The position numbers were made by a program, and so were the translations under genes. Source: an uncultured Pelagibacteraceae bacterium (lineage in GTDB: Bacteria; Pseudomonadota; Alphaproteobacteria; Pelagibacterales; Pelagibacteraceae). Taken from it: a stretch of 63,171 nucleotides of DNA. Below the pieces are notes generated by a model that worked only from the letters and a program-made list of their open reading frames with translations, was not told the origin of the DNA and made no database searches. Location of the stretch: assembly GCA_902571095.1 (NCBI GenBank), contig CACGAV010000004.1, forward strand, positions 1-63,171. The letters run 5' to 3'. Of this stretch, positions 54,031 through 62,464 are shown one piece after another (position 1 is the stretch's first letter; every line of letters starts with the position of its first letter).

Positions 54031-54759
54031 ATGAATTTTACTTCTAGAAATCTAAAACTTGCAATTGGAGCGATTTATCTACTAATTCTATTTTTTGGTC
54101 TTTATTATTTATTTTCTCTAGTAGATTTAAAAGACTTAACAAGTTATGAGTTTATTAGATCAAACAAAGATATAATTCTAGAATATAAAAATAATAATTT
54201 CTTATTTCTGACTTTTATCTTTTTTATTTTCTCAATCATATGGTACTTACTTTTAGGATTTGCTGGGCCTATTTTGTTATTTTCAGGATTTGTATTTGGA
54301 AAGTGGTACGGAATTTTAATAGCTGTAATGGCAGCATCTGTAGGAACTACCTTTTTATATCTACTAGCAAAACTCTTTTTTACAGACCTAATAAAAGAAA
54401 AATTGGAGCCTAAGTTTTCAAAACTCCAACTGGCGTTTCGTAAAAATGAACTTTTATATTTTACTTTATACAGATTCGCTGGCGGTGGAGGCATTCCATA
54501 TGGAATACAAAATGTTTTGCCAGTTTTATTTAATATCTCTACGAAAAATTATTTTATAGGCACTTTCCTTGGAAGTTGGCCCACGATGTTTATAACAGTC
54601 GCCTTAGGGGCGGGTATTGAAAAATATATAGATATTAACGAAAAATTAAGTTTTTTTAAAATAATTTTATCTCCTGATATTTATTTTCCGATATTAGGTT
54701 TTCTTTTGATGATTTTAATCGGCTTTATAATTAAGAAATTATTTTTTAAAAAAAATTAA
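54031..54759 (+). CDS. TVP38/TMEM64 (VTT/DedA-type) membrane protein
   Basis: This 242-aa integral membrane protein belongs to the VTT superfamily. After an N-terminal helix (about 9-32), hydrophobic segments follow near 55-75 and 82-110, including [22 protein letters not shown] with the conserved Gly-rich re-entrant motif. [20 protein letters not shown] holds the second re-entrant segment with the conserved Arg and Gly/Pro. Two more helices close the protein. Family members are linked to lipid scrambling and envelope maintenance; the function here is inferred. A 51-aa membrane-protein gene starts one base after the stop. Confidence 0.82.
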   Translation: MNFTSRNLKLAIGAIYLLILFFGLYYLFSLVDLKDLTSYEFIRSNKDIILEYKNNNFLFLTFIFFIFSIIWYLLLGFAGPILLFSGFVFGKWYGILIAVMAASVGTTFLYLLAKLFFTDLIKEKLEPKFSKLQLAFRKNELLYFTLYRFAGGGGIPYGIQNVLPVLFNISTKNYFIGTFLGSWPTMFITVALGAGIEKYIDINEKLSFFKIILSPDIYFPILGFLLMILIGFIIKKLFFKKN

Positions 54760-54760
54760 A

Positions 54761-54916
54761 ATGAAAAATTTGAAAATTACCGTTTGGTTTGGATGGGTTA
54801 TTTTAGTAATTTTATGGAATTATGGATATCCAGAAGCAAGCCCATTTCTTGACGTTTTAATTGCTGTTATACTATCATTGTTTAACTTAATTTTAATAAA
54901 AGTTATAAAAAAATAA
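54761..54916 (+). CDS. Small two-helix membrane protein (51 aa)
   Basis: The frame begins MKNLKITVWFGWVILVILWN, a first helix; YGYPEASPF links it to a second helix (DVLIAVILSLFNLILIKVI) and the protein ends in Lys-Lys. It starts one base after the VTT gene and the next gene starts two bases after its stop, so it fills the gap exactly, which argues that it is real. I do not recognise it. It may be a partner of the VTT protein or of the TPR glycosyltransferase. Confidence 0.6.
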   Translation: MKNLKITVWFGWVILVILWNYGYPEASPFLDVLIAVILSLFNLILIKVIKK

Positions 54917-54918
54917 TT

Positions 54919-56373
54919 GTGTTAGAAGAAACTTTTAAAACTGCTGTTCACCATCATAGTAAAAAAAATTTTTCTCAAGCAAAAAAAATATATGAGGATC
55001 TTATTAAATCAAATCCAAATAACTTTTTGATACTACAGAATTATGCCACTTTACTTTCTCAAATGAAATTATTTAAAAAGGCCGCAGAAATATTTAAAAA
55101 ATGTTTAACAATCAAACCCAATGATTCTTTACTTTTGTATAATTATGCTAAATTTTTTCATGACCAGAAAATTTATGACAGAGCTGTTAAACTGTATCAT
55201 GAATCTTTTAATCTCAATCCCAAAAGTTATATGTGTCCATATAATATTGGAAAAATTCATTTTTCAAAAAATGAATTTGACAAAGCAATTAAAAATTTCA
55301 ATAAATCTTTGGAAATAAATCCTTCAAATTACTTAGCTTATAATAATATTGGTCTTTCCTACAAGAAACTTGGAAATTTTACTGATGCATTAAATTATTA
55401 CAAAAAAGCAATTGAAATAAACAAAAATTATGTCGACTGTCATGTAAATTATGGAACCCTTTTACTTTTAACAAATAATTTAAAATTAGGTTTTGAAGAA
55501 TATGAGTGGAGAAAAAAAAGTAAAAATTTTACGGACTATCTTAATTATTTAAAACTACAAATTAAAACTCCTGAGTGGACAGGACAAACTTTAGAAAATA
55601 AAACAATTTTAGTTTTTACTGAGCAAGGAATTGGAGATCTTATACAGTTTGCTAGATATATTTATGTTTTAAAAGATGAATATAAATGTAAGGTTATTTT
55701 GAGATTAAAGCATAATCTTTCTCACTTTTTCGATAATAAAATTAAAATAATTACCGAAGAAGAAGAAATCCCAATTCATGATTTTCATAATCATTTAGTA
55801 AGTCTTCCAGGGATATTTTATAAAAAAAATAAAAATTTTCCTAAAAACATTAATTTTATAAAAGAAAACAAGGATTTAGATAAAAAATGGAGAGAAATTT
55901 TAAGTAAATATAAAGGTTTAAAAGTTGGCATAAATTCGACAGCTTCATCTGCTACCACAGGTGATAGAATAATCCCGATAGATCATTTTAAAAGTCTTAC
56001 AAATTTAAAGAATATAAATTTTTTTATAATCCAAAAAGATTTTGATAAAAATAATATTAAAGTAATTAATCAAAATTCAAATGTTAATTATTTTGAAGAT
56101 TTAGACAAGTCTGGAAAAGCATTTCAAGATACAATTGGCTTAATAAAAAATTTAGATTTAATTATAACCGCAGATACCTCTCTAGGGCATTTGTCTGCAA
56201 CTTTAGAAAAACCAACATGGATTGCTTTATCATTTATTAATGATTGGAGATGGTTCAGTAATAGTGAAGAATCAATTTGGTATGACAAAGTTAAATTATA
56301 TCGACAAAAAACAATTGGAAATTGGAAAGAAGTTTTTGTAAAAATTAGGAATGATTTAGAAAAAAAAATCTAA
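54919..56373 (+). CDS. TPR-repeat glycosyltransferase-like protein
   Basis: The 484-aa protein has about five TPR units in residues 1-180 (for example YICPYNIGKIHF-type and LAYNNIGLSYKKLGNFTDAL), followed by a glycosyltransferase-like C-terminal domain (about 205-480). That domain shows FTEQGIGDLIQFARYIYVL and the late DLIITADTSLGHLSATLEKPTW, the glycine-rich and acceptor motifs of GT9/GT41-like proteins. Such TPR fusions modify proteins or surface glycans; the target is not known. GTG 54919 is the start, two bases after the 51-aa gene. No in-frame ATG precedes the first TPR. tRNA-Thr follows on the other strand. Confidence 0.8.
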   Translation: MLEETFKTAVHHHSKKNFSQAKKIYEDLIKSNPNNFLILQNYATLLSQMKLFKKAAEIFKKCLTIKPNDSLLLYNYAKFFHDQKIYDRAVKLYHESFNLNPKSYMCPYNIGKIHFSKNEFDKAIKNFNKSLEINPSNYLAYNNIGLSYKKLGNFTDALNYYKKAIEINKNYVDCHVNYGTLLLLTNNLKLGFEEYEWRKKSKNFTDYLNYLKLQIKTPEWTGQTLENKTILVFTEQGIGDLIQFARYIYVLKDEYKCKVILRLKHNLSHFFDNKIKIITEEEEIPIHDFHNHLVSLPGIFYKKNKNFPKNINFIKENKDLDKKWREILSKYKGLKVGINSTASSATTGDRIIPIDHFKSLTNLKNINFFIIQKDFDKNNIKVINQNSNVNYFEDLDKSGKAFQDTIGLIKNLDLIITADTSLGHLSATLEKPTWIALSFINDWRWFSNSEESIWYDKVKLYRQKTIGNWKEVFVKIRNDLEKKI

Positions 56374-56385
56374 ATATTTTTAGTT

Positions 56386-56461
56386 TGGTGCCCACAGCAA
56401 GAACCGAACTTGCGGCCTCTTCCTTACCATGGAAGTGCTCTACCAACTGAGCTATGTGGGC
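56386..56461 (-). tRNA. tRNA-Thr(GGT)
   Basis: This 76-nt tRNA has acceptor GCCCACA/TGTGGGC, D arm GCTC-AGTTGGTA-GAGC, and anticodon arm CTTCC-ATGGTAA-GGAAG with anticodon GGT (plus-strand 56426-56428). The T arm is GCAAG-TTCGGTT-CTTGC, and discriminator A and CCA are encoded. All conserved loop positions, including GG in the D loop and TTC in the T loop, are normal. Confidence 0.97.
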
Positions 56462-56583
56462 CTCTCGTTTTAATAGAAATAAGCAATTTTACATTTAATC
56501 AACATTTATTTACAACTCTTTTGAGTACAAGCTTGCATATTTACATTCTTCAAAGTAAAACATAATAAATTTATGGTGCAAAA

Positions 56584-56781
56584 ATGGGTATTCATTACGA
56601 TTATAAATCTACACGAGGCGAAAAGGCAATGAGAAAAGAGGCCAAGAGGAAGGCTCGTTTGGAACAAAAAAAAGCAAAAAGAAATCTTAAATCTAAATCT
56701 GAAGAGTCCGAGGAAAAAAAAATGCATGATATCCAAAAAACTATAACTTTAGAAGATTTAACAAATCCTGATAAAAATTAA
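56584..56781 (+). CDS. Small basic protein of unknown function (65 aa)
   Basis: The protein begins MGIHYDYKSTRGEKAMRKEA and continues with alternating Lys/Arg/Glu heptad-like residues (KRKARLEQKKAKRNLKSKSE), which suggests one long charged helix or coiled coil. The C-terminal part (about 50-65) is acidic and ends TLEDLTNPDKN. No catalytic motif is visible. It is likely a nucleic-acid- or ribosome-associated protein, but I cannot name it. The ATG at 56584 is four bases after an in-frame-looking short leader, with no strong Shine-Dalgarno. It leads a tight group with a 38-aa basic gene and dcd. Confidence 0.65.
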   Translation: MGIHYDYKSTRGEKAMRKEAKRKARLEQKKAKRNLKSKSEESEEKKMHDIQKTITLEDLTNPDKN

Positions 56782-56786
56782 TTTGA

Positions 56787-56903
56787 ATGAGAAACCTTCA
56801 AAAAAAAGAGAAATCTTTTTTGCGTAAGGAATTAGCCTTAAGACAAAACTTAAAAAAAAGAAAAAAATTTAAGGAAAAATACAAACTCAAAAAAAAACAA
56901 TGA
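56787..56903 (+). CDS. Putative 38-aa Lys-rich microprotein coupled to dcd
   Basis: The frame starts [20 protein letters not shown] and continues [18 protein letters not shown]. It is extremely basic, with one helix-forming stretch. It begins five bases after the 65-aa gene, and its TGA overlaps the dcd ATG (ATGA), so it fills the gap and is probably translationally coupled. An RNA- or ribosome-binding role is a guess from charge alone. I do not recognise it. Confidence 0.5.
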   Translation: MRNLQKKEKSFLRKELALRQNLKKRKKFKEKYKLKKKQ

Positions 56904-57454
56904 GCGTTTTATCTGATAAATGGATTAAAAAAATGGCAAGAGAAAAGCGCATGATCTCTCCATTTGTATCTAAGCAAGTAAGGAAAGGAAAAATCTCTTT
57001 TGGCATTTCCTCTTATGGTTACGATGCAAGAGTTTCTAATGATTTTAAAATTTTTACTAATGTAAATTCAGCAATAGTTGACCCCAAAAACTTTAAAAAG
57101 GAAAGTTTTGTATCAAGAAAATCAAAAGTATGTGTAATTCCTCCAAATTCTTTTGCTTTAGCAAGAACAGTTGAATATTTTAAAATTCCAGAAAATGTAA
57201 TGGTAATTTGTCTTGGCAAGTCTACCTACGCAAGATGCGGTATAATAGTAAATGTAACTCCACTAGAACCAGGCTGGGAAGGTTATGTTACACTGGAATT
57301 TTCTAATACAACGCCTTTACCAGCAAAAATATATGCTAATGAGGGAGCTGCCCAATTTATTTTCTTAAAAGGAAATGAAAAACCAGAAGTTTCATATTCA
57401 AAAAGAAAAGGGAAATATATGAAACAAAGAGGCGTTACTCTTCCCAAAGTTTAA
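56900..57454 (+). CDS. dcd: dCTP deaminase
   Basis: This 184-aa trimeric enzyme deaminates dCTP to dUTP for dTMP synthesis. [20 protein letters not shown] contains the family start with conserved Ser-Ser-Tyr-Gly-Tyr-Asp-Arg. [11 protein letters not shown] and [31 protein letters not shown] (in parts) carry the catalytic Glu and Arg region, and the C terminus [12 protein letters not shown] is the family's capping segment. Length is normal. It follows the 38-aa basic gene with an ATGA overlap and is four bases from murA. Confidence 0.95.
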   Translation: MSVLSDKWIKKMAREKRMISPFVSKQVRKGKISFGISSYGYDARVSNDFKIFTNVNSAIVDPKNFKKESFVSRKSKVCVIPPNSFALARTVEYFKIPENVMVICLGKSTYARCGIIVNVTPLEPGWEGYVTLEFSNTTPLPAKIYANEGAAQFIFLKGNEKPEVSYSKRKGKYMKQRGVTLPKV

Positions 57455-57457
57455 TTA

Positions 57458-58717
57458 ATGCAAAAATTATATGTAAGAGGCCAAAAAAATTTATCAGGTA
57501 CTTTGCAAATATCTGGTTCAAAAAATGCAACCCTACCAATTTTAGCTGCGTCAATACTTAGTGAAAAAAAAATTATTATAAAAAATATACCTCTTGTGAA
57601 AGATGTAATCACAATGTCTGAACTTTTAAAATATATCGGTTCAGATATTAAGTTAAATTATAAAAAAAAAACAATTTATATAAATAATAAGAATAAAAAT
57701 TTAAAAACTATAGCACCTTATTCATTTGTAAAAACAATGCGAGCTGGTGTGGTTATATTGGGACCTTTGCTAGCAAGGTTTGGTAGAGCAAAAGTTTCTT
57801 TACCCGGTGGGTGTGCAATCGGAAGTAGACCTGTAAATCTGCATCTTTTTGGTTTAAAAAAACTTGGTGCAAGGATTAATATCAAAAACGGATATATCTC
57901 AGCTAAAGTTAAAAATGGCTTAATAGGAAATATTATTAATTTTCCCTCAATATCTGTTGGAGCGACAGAAAATTTAATTATTGCAGCTAGCTTAGCGAAA
58001 GGCACAACAATTTTAAAAAATTGTGCTTGTGAACCTGAAATAAAAAATCTTACCAATTTTTTAGAAAAAATGGGAATTAATATTACCTGGACAAATAAAA
58101 GAGAAATTAAAATTGTTGGAAAAAAAAATCTCAAACCTGTTACTCATACAATTATGTTTGATAGAATTGAGGCGGGAACTTTTATTATAGCAGGGGCTCT
58201 TACTGGAAAAAATTTAAAGATCAAAGGTTTAGATACTAAAGTAATCAAAAATGAACTGAATATTTTAAAAAAAATGGGCGTCAAATTCAAAATTAGAAAT
58301 AAAGAGATACAAGTTTTAACCTCAAAAAATATCAAGCCTATTACAATCAAAACCGAACCTTATCCAGGCTTTCCAACTGATCTTCAAGCACAAATTATGG
58401 TTTTAATGACTAGGGCAAATGGGATTTCAAAAATAAAAGAAAATATTTTTGAAAATAGATTTATGCATGTACCGGAACTTATAAGAATGGGAGCTAAGAT
58501 AAAGATTTTAAATAATTCTGCTTCTATATATGGACCTAAAGATTTAAATGGAGCAGAAGTTATGGCAACTGATCTAAGGGCATCCGTAAGTCTTGTGTTA
58601 GCAGGGCTAATTGCAAAAAACAAAACTGTGATTAACAGAGTTTATCATTTAGACAGAGGTTATGAGAATATAGAAAAAAAACTTAGAAAGTGTAAGGCAA
58701 AAATTTCCAGATTTTAG
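57458..58717 (+). CDS. murA: UDP-N-acetylglucosamine 1-carboxyvinyltransferase
   Basis: MurA catalyses the first committed step of peptidoglycan synthesis, transfer of enolpyruvate to UDP-GlcNAc. The 419-aa protein has the N-terminal GSKNATLPILAASIL, the active-site loop GRAKVSLPGGCAIGSRPVNL with catalytic Cys119 (fosfomycin target; no Cys-to-Asp change), and the late YPGFPTDLQAQ and DLRASVSLVLAGLIAKN segments. Length is normal. Its place before DUF2948 and hisD is a conserved alphaproteobacterial arrangement. Confidence 0.97.
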   Translation: MQKLYVRGQKNLSGTLQISGSKNATLPILAASILSEKKIIIKNIPLVKDVITMSELLKYIGSDIKLNYKKKTIYINNKNKNLKTIAPYSFVKTMRAGVVILGPLLARFGRAKVSLPGGCAIGSRPVNLHLFGLKKLGARINIKNGYISAKVKNGLIGNIINFPSISVGATENLIIAASLAKGTTILKNCACEPEIKNLTNFLEKMGINITWTNKREIKIVGKKNLKPVTHTIMFDRIEAGTFIIAGALTGKNLKIKGLDTKVIKNELNILKKMGVKFKIRNKEIQVLTSKNIKPITIKTEPYPGFPTDLQAQIMVLMTRANGISKIKENIFENRFMHVPELIRMGAKIKILNNSASIYGPKDLNGAEVMATDLRASVSLVLAGLIAKNKTVINRVYHLDRGYENIEKKLRKCKAKISRF

Positions 58718-58722
58718 ATTTA

Positions 58723-59172
58723 ATGAAAACAAAAAATCTCAAACTAAATGCTATTTCTGAGGAAGATTTAAAAATTATATCGGCACACCTACAAGATGCG
58801 ATTACTCAAGTTAAAGATATAGCTTTTTTAAAAAAAAATAGAATACTCCTTATCCAATTTAACAGATTTATGTGGGAAGATGTTGAAAAAGGAATTTTTA
58901 GAAAAAGCAAAAGGGTTCAATCCGTATTAAAATTTGGAAATATATTGAGAGTATATTCTCAAAATCTGAATCAAAAAAAAAATGACAGATTTTTAGATTT
59001 TTTAGCCATTGAAACTAAACTAATGTCTGATAAAAGTTACGAAATAAAATTAAATTTTGCAGGAAATATACTTATTAAAATGAAAGCTGAAGTAATAGAA
59101 TGTTTTTTAGAAGACCTCGGAAATGCGTGGGAAACTAAAAATAAACCAAAACACAACTTTTTAGATGATTAA
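58723..59172 (+). CDS. DUF2948 family protein
   Basis: This 149-aa protein matches the DUF2948 family, which is found almost only in alphaproteobacteria between murA and hisD. Recognisable features are the N-terminal LNAISEEDLKIISAHLQDA and then FLKKNRILLIQFNRFMWED. VQSVLKFGNILRVYSQNL and an acidic C terminus (ECFLEDLGNAW) follow. There is no membrane segment or catalytic motif, so it is probably cytosolic. No function is established for the family. It starts six bases after murA and overlaps hisD by eight bases. Confidence 0.82.
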   Translation: MKTKNLKLNAISEEDLKIISAHLQDAITQVKDIAFLKKNRILLIQFNRFMWEDVEKGIFRKSKRVQSVLKFGNILRVYSQNLNQKKNDRFLDFLAIETKLMSDKSYEIKLNFAGNILIKMKAEVIECFLEDLGNAWETKNKPKHNFLDD

Positions 59173-60457
59173 AGTAATAAATACAGAGTCAAGAAATTTT
59201 CAAAAACAACTTGATGATTTATTAGTCTCAAGAAAATACAATTCTAAGACAAAAAACTCTTTGGTAAAAAAAATTACTCAAGAAGTAGAAAAAAATGGTG
59301 ATAAATCAATAATTAAATATGAGAGAAAATTTTCTGGATTAAAAAAAACAAGAAGAAGCGTTTTATTTTTTTCTAAGAAAGAAATTAAAGAAAGTATAAA
59401 AAAACTTGATAGAAAAACAAAAAATTCAATTGATATTGCGTACAAAAGAATTTTAAACTTTCATAAAAAGCAGAAATTTAAAGGTTTTAAAATTTATGAC
59501 AAATATAATAATTCTTTCTCTTATAGATCAAGACCGTTAGATAAAATTGGCATTTATGTACCAGGAGGTACAGCAAGTTACCCAAGTTCAGTGCTAATGA
59601 ATTCGATACCGGCTATTGTCGCTGGTGTAAAAGAAATTTTTATGACAGTTCCATCAATGAACGGCAGCATAAATCCTGGAGTTTTATATGCAGCAAAAAA
59701 GTGTAAAATTAAAAAAATTTATAAATTAGGAGGAGCACAAGCTGTAGCTGCTTTTGCATTTGGAACCAAGACTATCTCAAAAGTTGATAAAATTGTCGGA
59801 CCAGGAAATGAGTATGTTGCTTTAGCAAAAAAAGAAGTATTTGGAAAAGTAGGTATAGATATGATGGCAGGCCCTTCCGAAGTAACTGTTATTGCTGATA
59901 AGTATGCAAACCCAAATTGGGTAGCTGCAGATCTAATAGCTCAAGCTGAACACGACACAATGTCTCAATCAATACTCATTACGAATAGCAAGGACTTAAT
60001 AAAAATTGTAAATAAGTTATTACAAAATCAGCTAAAATTTTTACCAAAGAGAAAAATTGTTATGGAAAGTTTTAAAAACTTTGGCTTTGCAATTCTTGCA
60101 AAAAACCAAAAAGAAATATCAAATATTGTTAATAAAATTTCTCCTGAACATTTAGAAATTTTTACAAAAAAACCTGAAACTTATCTTAAATCAATTGATA
60201 ACGCTGGATCAATTTTTTTAGGACCTTACTCACCAGAGGCTATGGGAGATTATATCGCTGGACCAAACCATGTTTTACCTACCTCAGGCGCAGCAAAATT
60301 CTCTTCAGGTTTATCAGTATATGATTTTTTAAAAAGACAGTCAGTTATTAAAATAACAAAATCAGGGATTGAAAGACTTGGTTCATCAGTTATAAATTTA
60401 GCTAATTACGAAGACTTACAAGGGCATGCAAACTCGGTAAAGCTTAGAATAAAATAA
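59165..60457 (+). CDS. hisD: Histidinol dehydrogenase
   Basis: HisD is a zinc- and NAD-dependent enzyme that converts histidinol to histidine in two oxidation steps. The 430-aa sequence has [20 protein letters not shown], the family signature [50 protein letters not shown] (in parts, with metal and catalytic Gln-Ala-Glu-His) and the late [18 protein letters not shown]. Length is normal. It overlaps DUF2948 by eight bases. The gene is separated from the other his genes, as often in this class. Confidence 0.97.
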   Translation: MIKVINTESRNFQKQLDDLLVSRKYNSKTKNSLVKKITQEVEKNGDKSIIKYERKFSGLKKTRRSVLFFSKKEIKESIKKLDRKTKNSIDIAYKRILNFHKKQKFKGFKIYDKYNNSFSYRSRPLDKIGIYVPGGTASYPSSVLMNSIPAIVAGVKEIFMTVPSMNGSINPGVLYAAKKCKIKKIYKLGGAQAVAAFAFGTKTISKVDKIVGPGNEYVALAKKEVFGKVGIDMMAGPSEVTVIADKYANPNWVAADLIAQAEHDTMSQSILITNSKDLIKIVNKLLQNQLKFLPKRKIVMESFKNFGFAILAKNQKEISNIVNKISPEHLEIFTKKPETYLKSIDNAGSIFLGPYSPEAMGDYIAGPNHVLPTSGAAKFSSGLSVYDFLKRQSVIKITKSGIERLGSSVINLANYEDLQGHANSVKLRIK

Positions 60458-60468
60458 AGGTTATAAAT

Positions 60469-60684
60469 TTGGTAAAACAAGATAAAATTGAATTTAAAGG
60501 AAAGGTAACAGAATTATTACCAAATGCGATGTTCAGGGTAATGCTTGAAAATAATCATGAAGTTTTAGCTCATACCGCTGGAAAATTAAGAAAGAATAGA
60601 ATAAGAGTCTTAGCCGGCGATCAGGTTCTAGTCGAAATGACGCCGTATGATTTAACTAGAGGTAGAATAACCTTTAGATTTTAG
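60469..60684 (+). CDS. infA: Translation initiation factor IF-1
   Basis: This 71-aa OB-fold protein binds the ribosomal A site during initiation. The core [20 protein letters not shown] and [23 protein letters not shown] (in parts) with [12 protein letters not shown] at the end is diagnostic of IF-1. The start is TTG 60469; no in-frame ATG lies between it and the core, and IF-1 proteins begin at this point. A weak AAAGG lies a few bases upstream. It lies 11 bases after hisD, and tRNA-Phe begins directly after the stop. In other alphaproteobacteria maf, rng and yacG lie between them. Confidence 0.95.
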   Translation: MVKQDKIEFKGKVTELLPNAMFRVMLENNHEVLAHTAGKLRKNRIRVLAGDQVLVEMTPYDLTRGRITFRF

Positions 60685-60685
60685 G

Positions 60686-60760
60686 GGCCTTGTAGCTCAG
60701 TAGTAGAGCAGTACCCTGAAAAGGTATGTGTCGTTTGTGCGATTCAAACCAAGGCCACCA
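60686..60760 (+). tRNA. tRNA-Phe(GAA) with an altered D and T loop
   Basis: This 75-nt tRNA has acceptor GGCCTTG/CAAGGCC, D stem GCTC/GAGC, and anticodon arm GTACC-CTGAAAA-GGTAT with anticodon GAA (60718-60720). The variable loop is GTGTC, the T stem GTTTG/CAAAC, and A-CCA is encoded. The D loop is AGTAGTA, seven bases with one G of the usual GG pair missing. The T loop is TGCGATT, with G in place of the near-universal U55 (60739). The gene sits in the conserved place downstream of infA, so it is probably the working tRNA-Phe and not a relic. Confidence 0.85.
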
Positions 60761-60775
60761 CAAAGTTGGGACTAA

Positions 60776-62461
60776 ATGAATAAAATTAAATCTGATATTG
60801 AAATAGCTAGAGCATCCAAGATGAAACCGATAGGTGATGTTCTTGAAAAATTTAACATTCCTGATGATCCTTTTTCTTTTAGTCTTATGGGCCGTCACAT
60901 TGCTAAACTTAATTTTGAATACATTGATAAATTGAAAGAAAAAAAAAGTAATTTAATTCTTGTAACAGCTATAACGCCGACACCCGCAGGAGAAGGAAAA
61001 ACAACAACCTCGGTTGGTTTAAACGATGGACTAAATAAAATTGGAAAAAAATCTATTGTTTGCTTGAGAGAACCAAGTTTGGGACCCTCATTTGGCATGA
61101 AGGGTGGAGCGGCTGGCGGAGGGTATGCCCAAGTAGTTCCTATGGAACAAATTAATTTACATTTCACAGGAGATTTTCACGCAATAACTTCAGCACATAA
61201 TTTACTTTCAGCTTTGATAGATAATCATATTTATTGGGGAAACAAATTAAACATAGATACTAAAAATATAGTTTGGAAACGTGTAATCGATTTGAATGAT
61301 CGTGGACTTAGGAAAATAAAAATTAATCTTGAAAAGTTAAAAGCTAATGTACCAAGAGATGATAGTTTTGATATTACAGTTGCCTCAGAAGTGATGGCTA
61401 TTTTTTGTTTATCAAAAAATATTAAAGATTTGGAAGAAAAAATAGGAAATATTACCGTTGCTTATACTAAAGATAAAAAACCTATTTACGCAAAAGATTT
61501 AAAAGCGCATGGCCCGATGACTGTATTATTAAAGGAAGCAATCAGACCTAATGCAGTTCAAACGTTAGAAAATAATCTTGCAATTATTCATGGAGGACCA
61601 TTCGCAAATATTGCACATGGATGTAATTCAATTATTGCAACCAAAACTGCTTTAAAATTATCTGAATACGTAATTACCGAAGCAGGTTTTGGTGCGGATC
61701 TTGGTGCTGAAAAATTTTTAAATATCAAATGTCGTAAAGCAGGGCTCAAACCTAGCTGCGTAGTTCTTGTTGCTACTATAAGAGCTTTAAAAATGCATGG
61801 AGGAGTTGAGAAAGATAATCTCAATAAAGAAAATCTTGATGCACTTAAACAAGGAATGTCCAATTTAGAAAGGCATATAGAAAATATTAAAAAGTTTGGT
61901 TTACAGGTAATAGTAGCTATTAATCATTTTATTTCTGACACAGATAAGGAAATTAAAATTATCAAAGAACAATGTTCGAAATTTGGAGTGGAGGCGAGTC
62001 TTTGTACGCATTGGTCAGATGGTGGGAACGGAACAAAGGATTTGGCAAATAATGTAGTAGAATTATGCAAGAAAAGTGATACATCTAAATTTAAACATTT
62101 ATATTCTGATCAAACACCTATTTTAGAGAAAGTGAAAAAAATTGCTAAAGAAATTTATAATGCAAAAGGAATTGAAGTAGATGAAAAAATTAAAGAACAA
62201 ATTAAAAAAATAGAGCAGGCAGGTTTTGGAAAATTTCCAGTTTGTATTGCAAAAACACAATATAGTTTCTCAACCGATCCTAAATTAAAGGGAGCTCCTT
62301 CAGGTCATATGTTATCTATAAGAGAAGTAAGATTATCCAGTGGAGCCGAATTTATAGTTGTTGTTTGTGGTTCTATAATGACTATGCCTGGACTTCCAAA
62401 AGTTCCAGCTGCAAACAACATTAAATTAAATAAAAAAGGTGAAATAGAAGGTTTATTTTAA
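60776..62461 (+). CDS. fhs: Formate-tetrahydrofolate ligase
   Basis: Fhs (561 aa) makes 10-formyl-tetrahydrofolate from formate, ATP and tetrahydrofolate, or runs in reverse to release formate and ATP during C1 oxidation. The N-terminal half has [17 protein letters not shown], the P-loop-like ATP site (about 67-83), then [18 protein letters not shown] and [29 protein letters not shown] lies later. Length is normal. It starts 15 bases after tRNA-Phe, and its stop is three bases from the stop of the convergent formate dehydrogenase gene, so the two may balance formate use. Confidence 0.96.
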   Translation: MNKIKSDIEIARASKMKPIGDVLEKFNIPDDPFSFSLMGRHIAKLNFEYIDKLKEKKSNLILVTAITPTPAGEGKTTTSVGLNDGLNKIGKKSIVCLREPSLGPSFGMKGGAAGGGYAQVVPMEQINLHFTGDFHAITSAHNLLSALIDNHIYWGNKLNIDTKNIVWKRVIDLNDRGLRKIKINLEKLKANVPRDDSFDITVASEVMAIFCLSKNIKDLEEKIGNITVAYTKDKKPIYAKDLKAHGPMTVLLKEAIRPNAVQTLENNLAIIHGGPFANIAHGCNSIIATKTALKLSEYVITEAGFGADLGAEKFLNIKCRKAGLKPSCVVLVATIRALKMHGGVEKDNLNKENLDALKQGMSNLERHIENIKKFGLQVIVAINHFISDTDKEIKIIKEQCSKFGVEASLCTHWSDGGNGTKDLANNVVELCKKSDTSKFKHLYSDQTPILEKVKKIAKEIYNAKGIEVDEKIKEQIKKIEQAGFGKFPVCIAKTQYSFSTDPKLKGAPSGHMLSIREVRLSSGAEFIVVVCGSIMTMPGLPKVPAANNIKLNKKGEIEGLF

Positions 62462-62464
62462 GAT

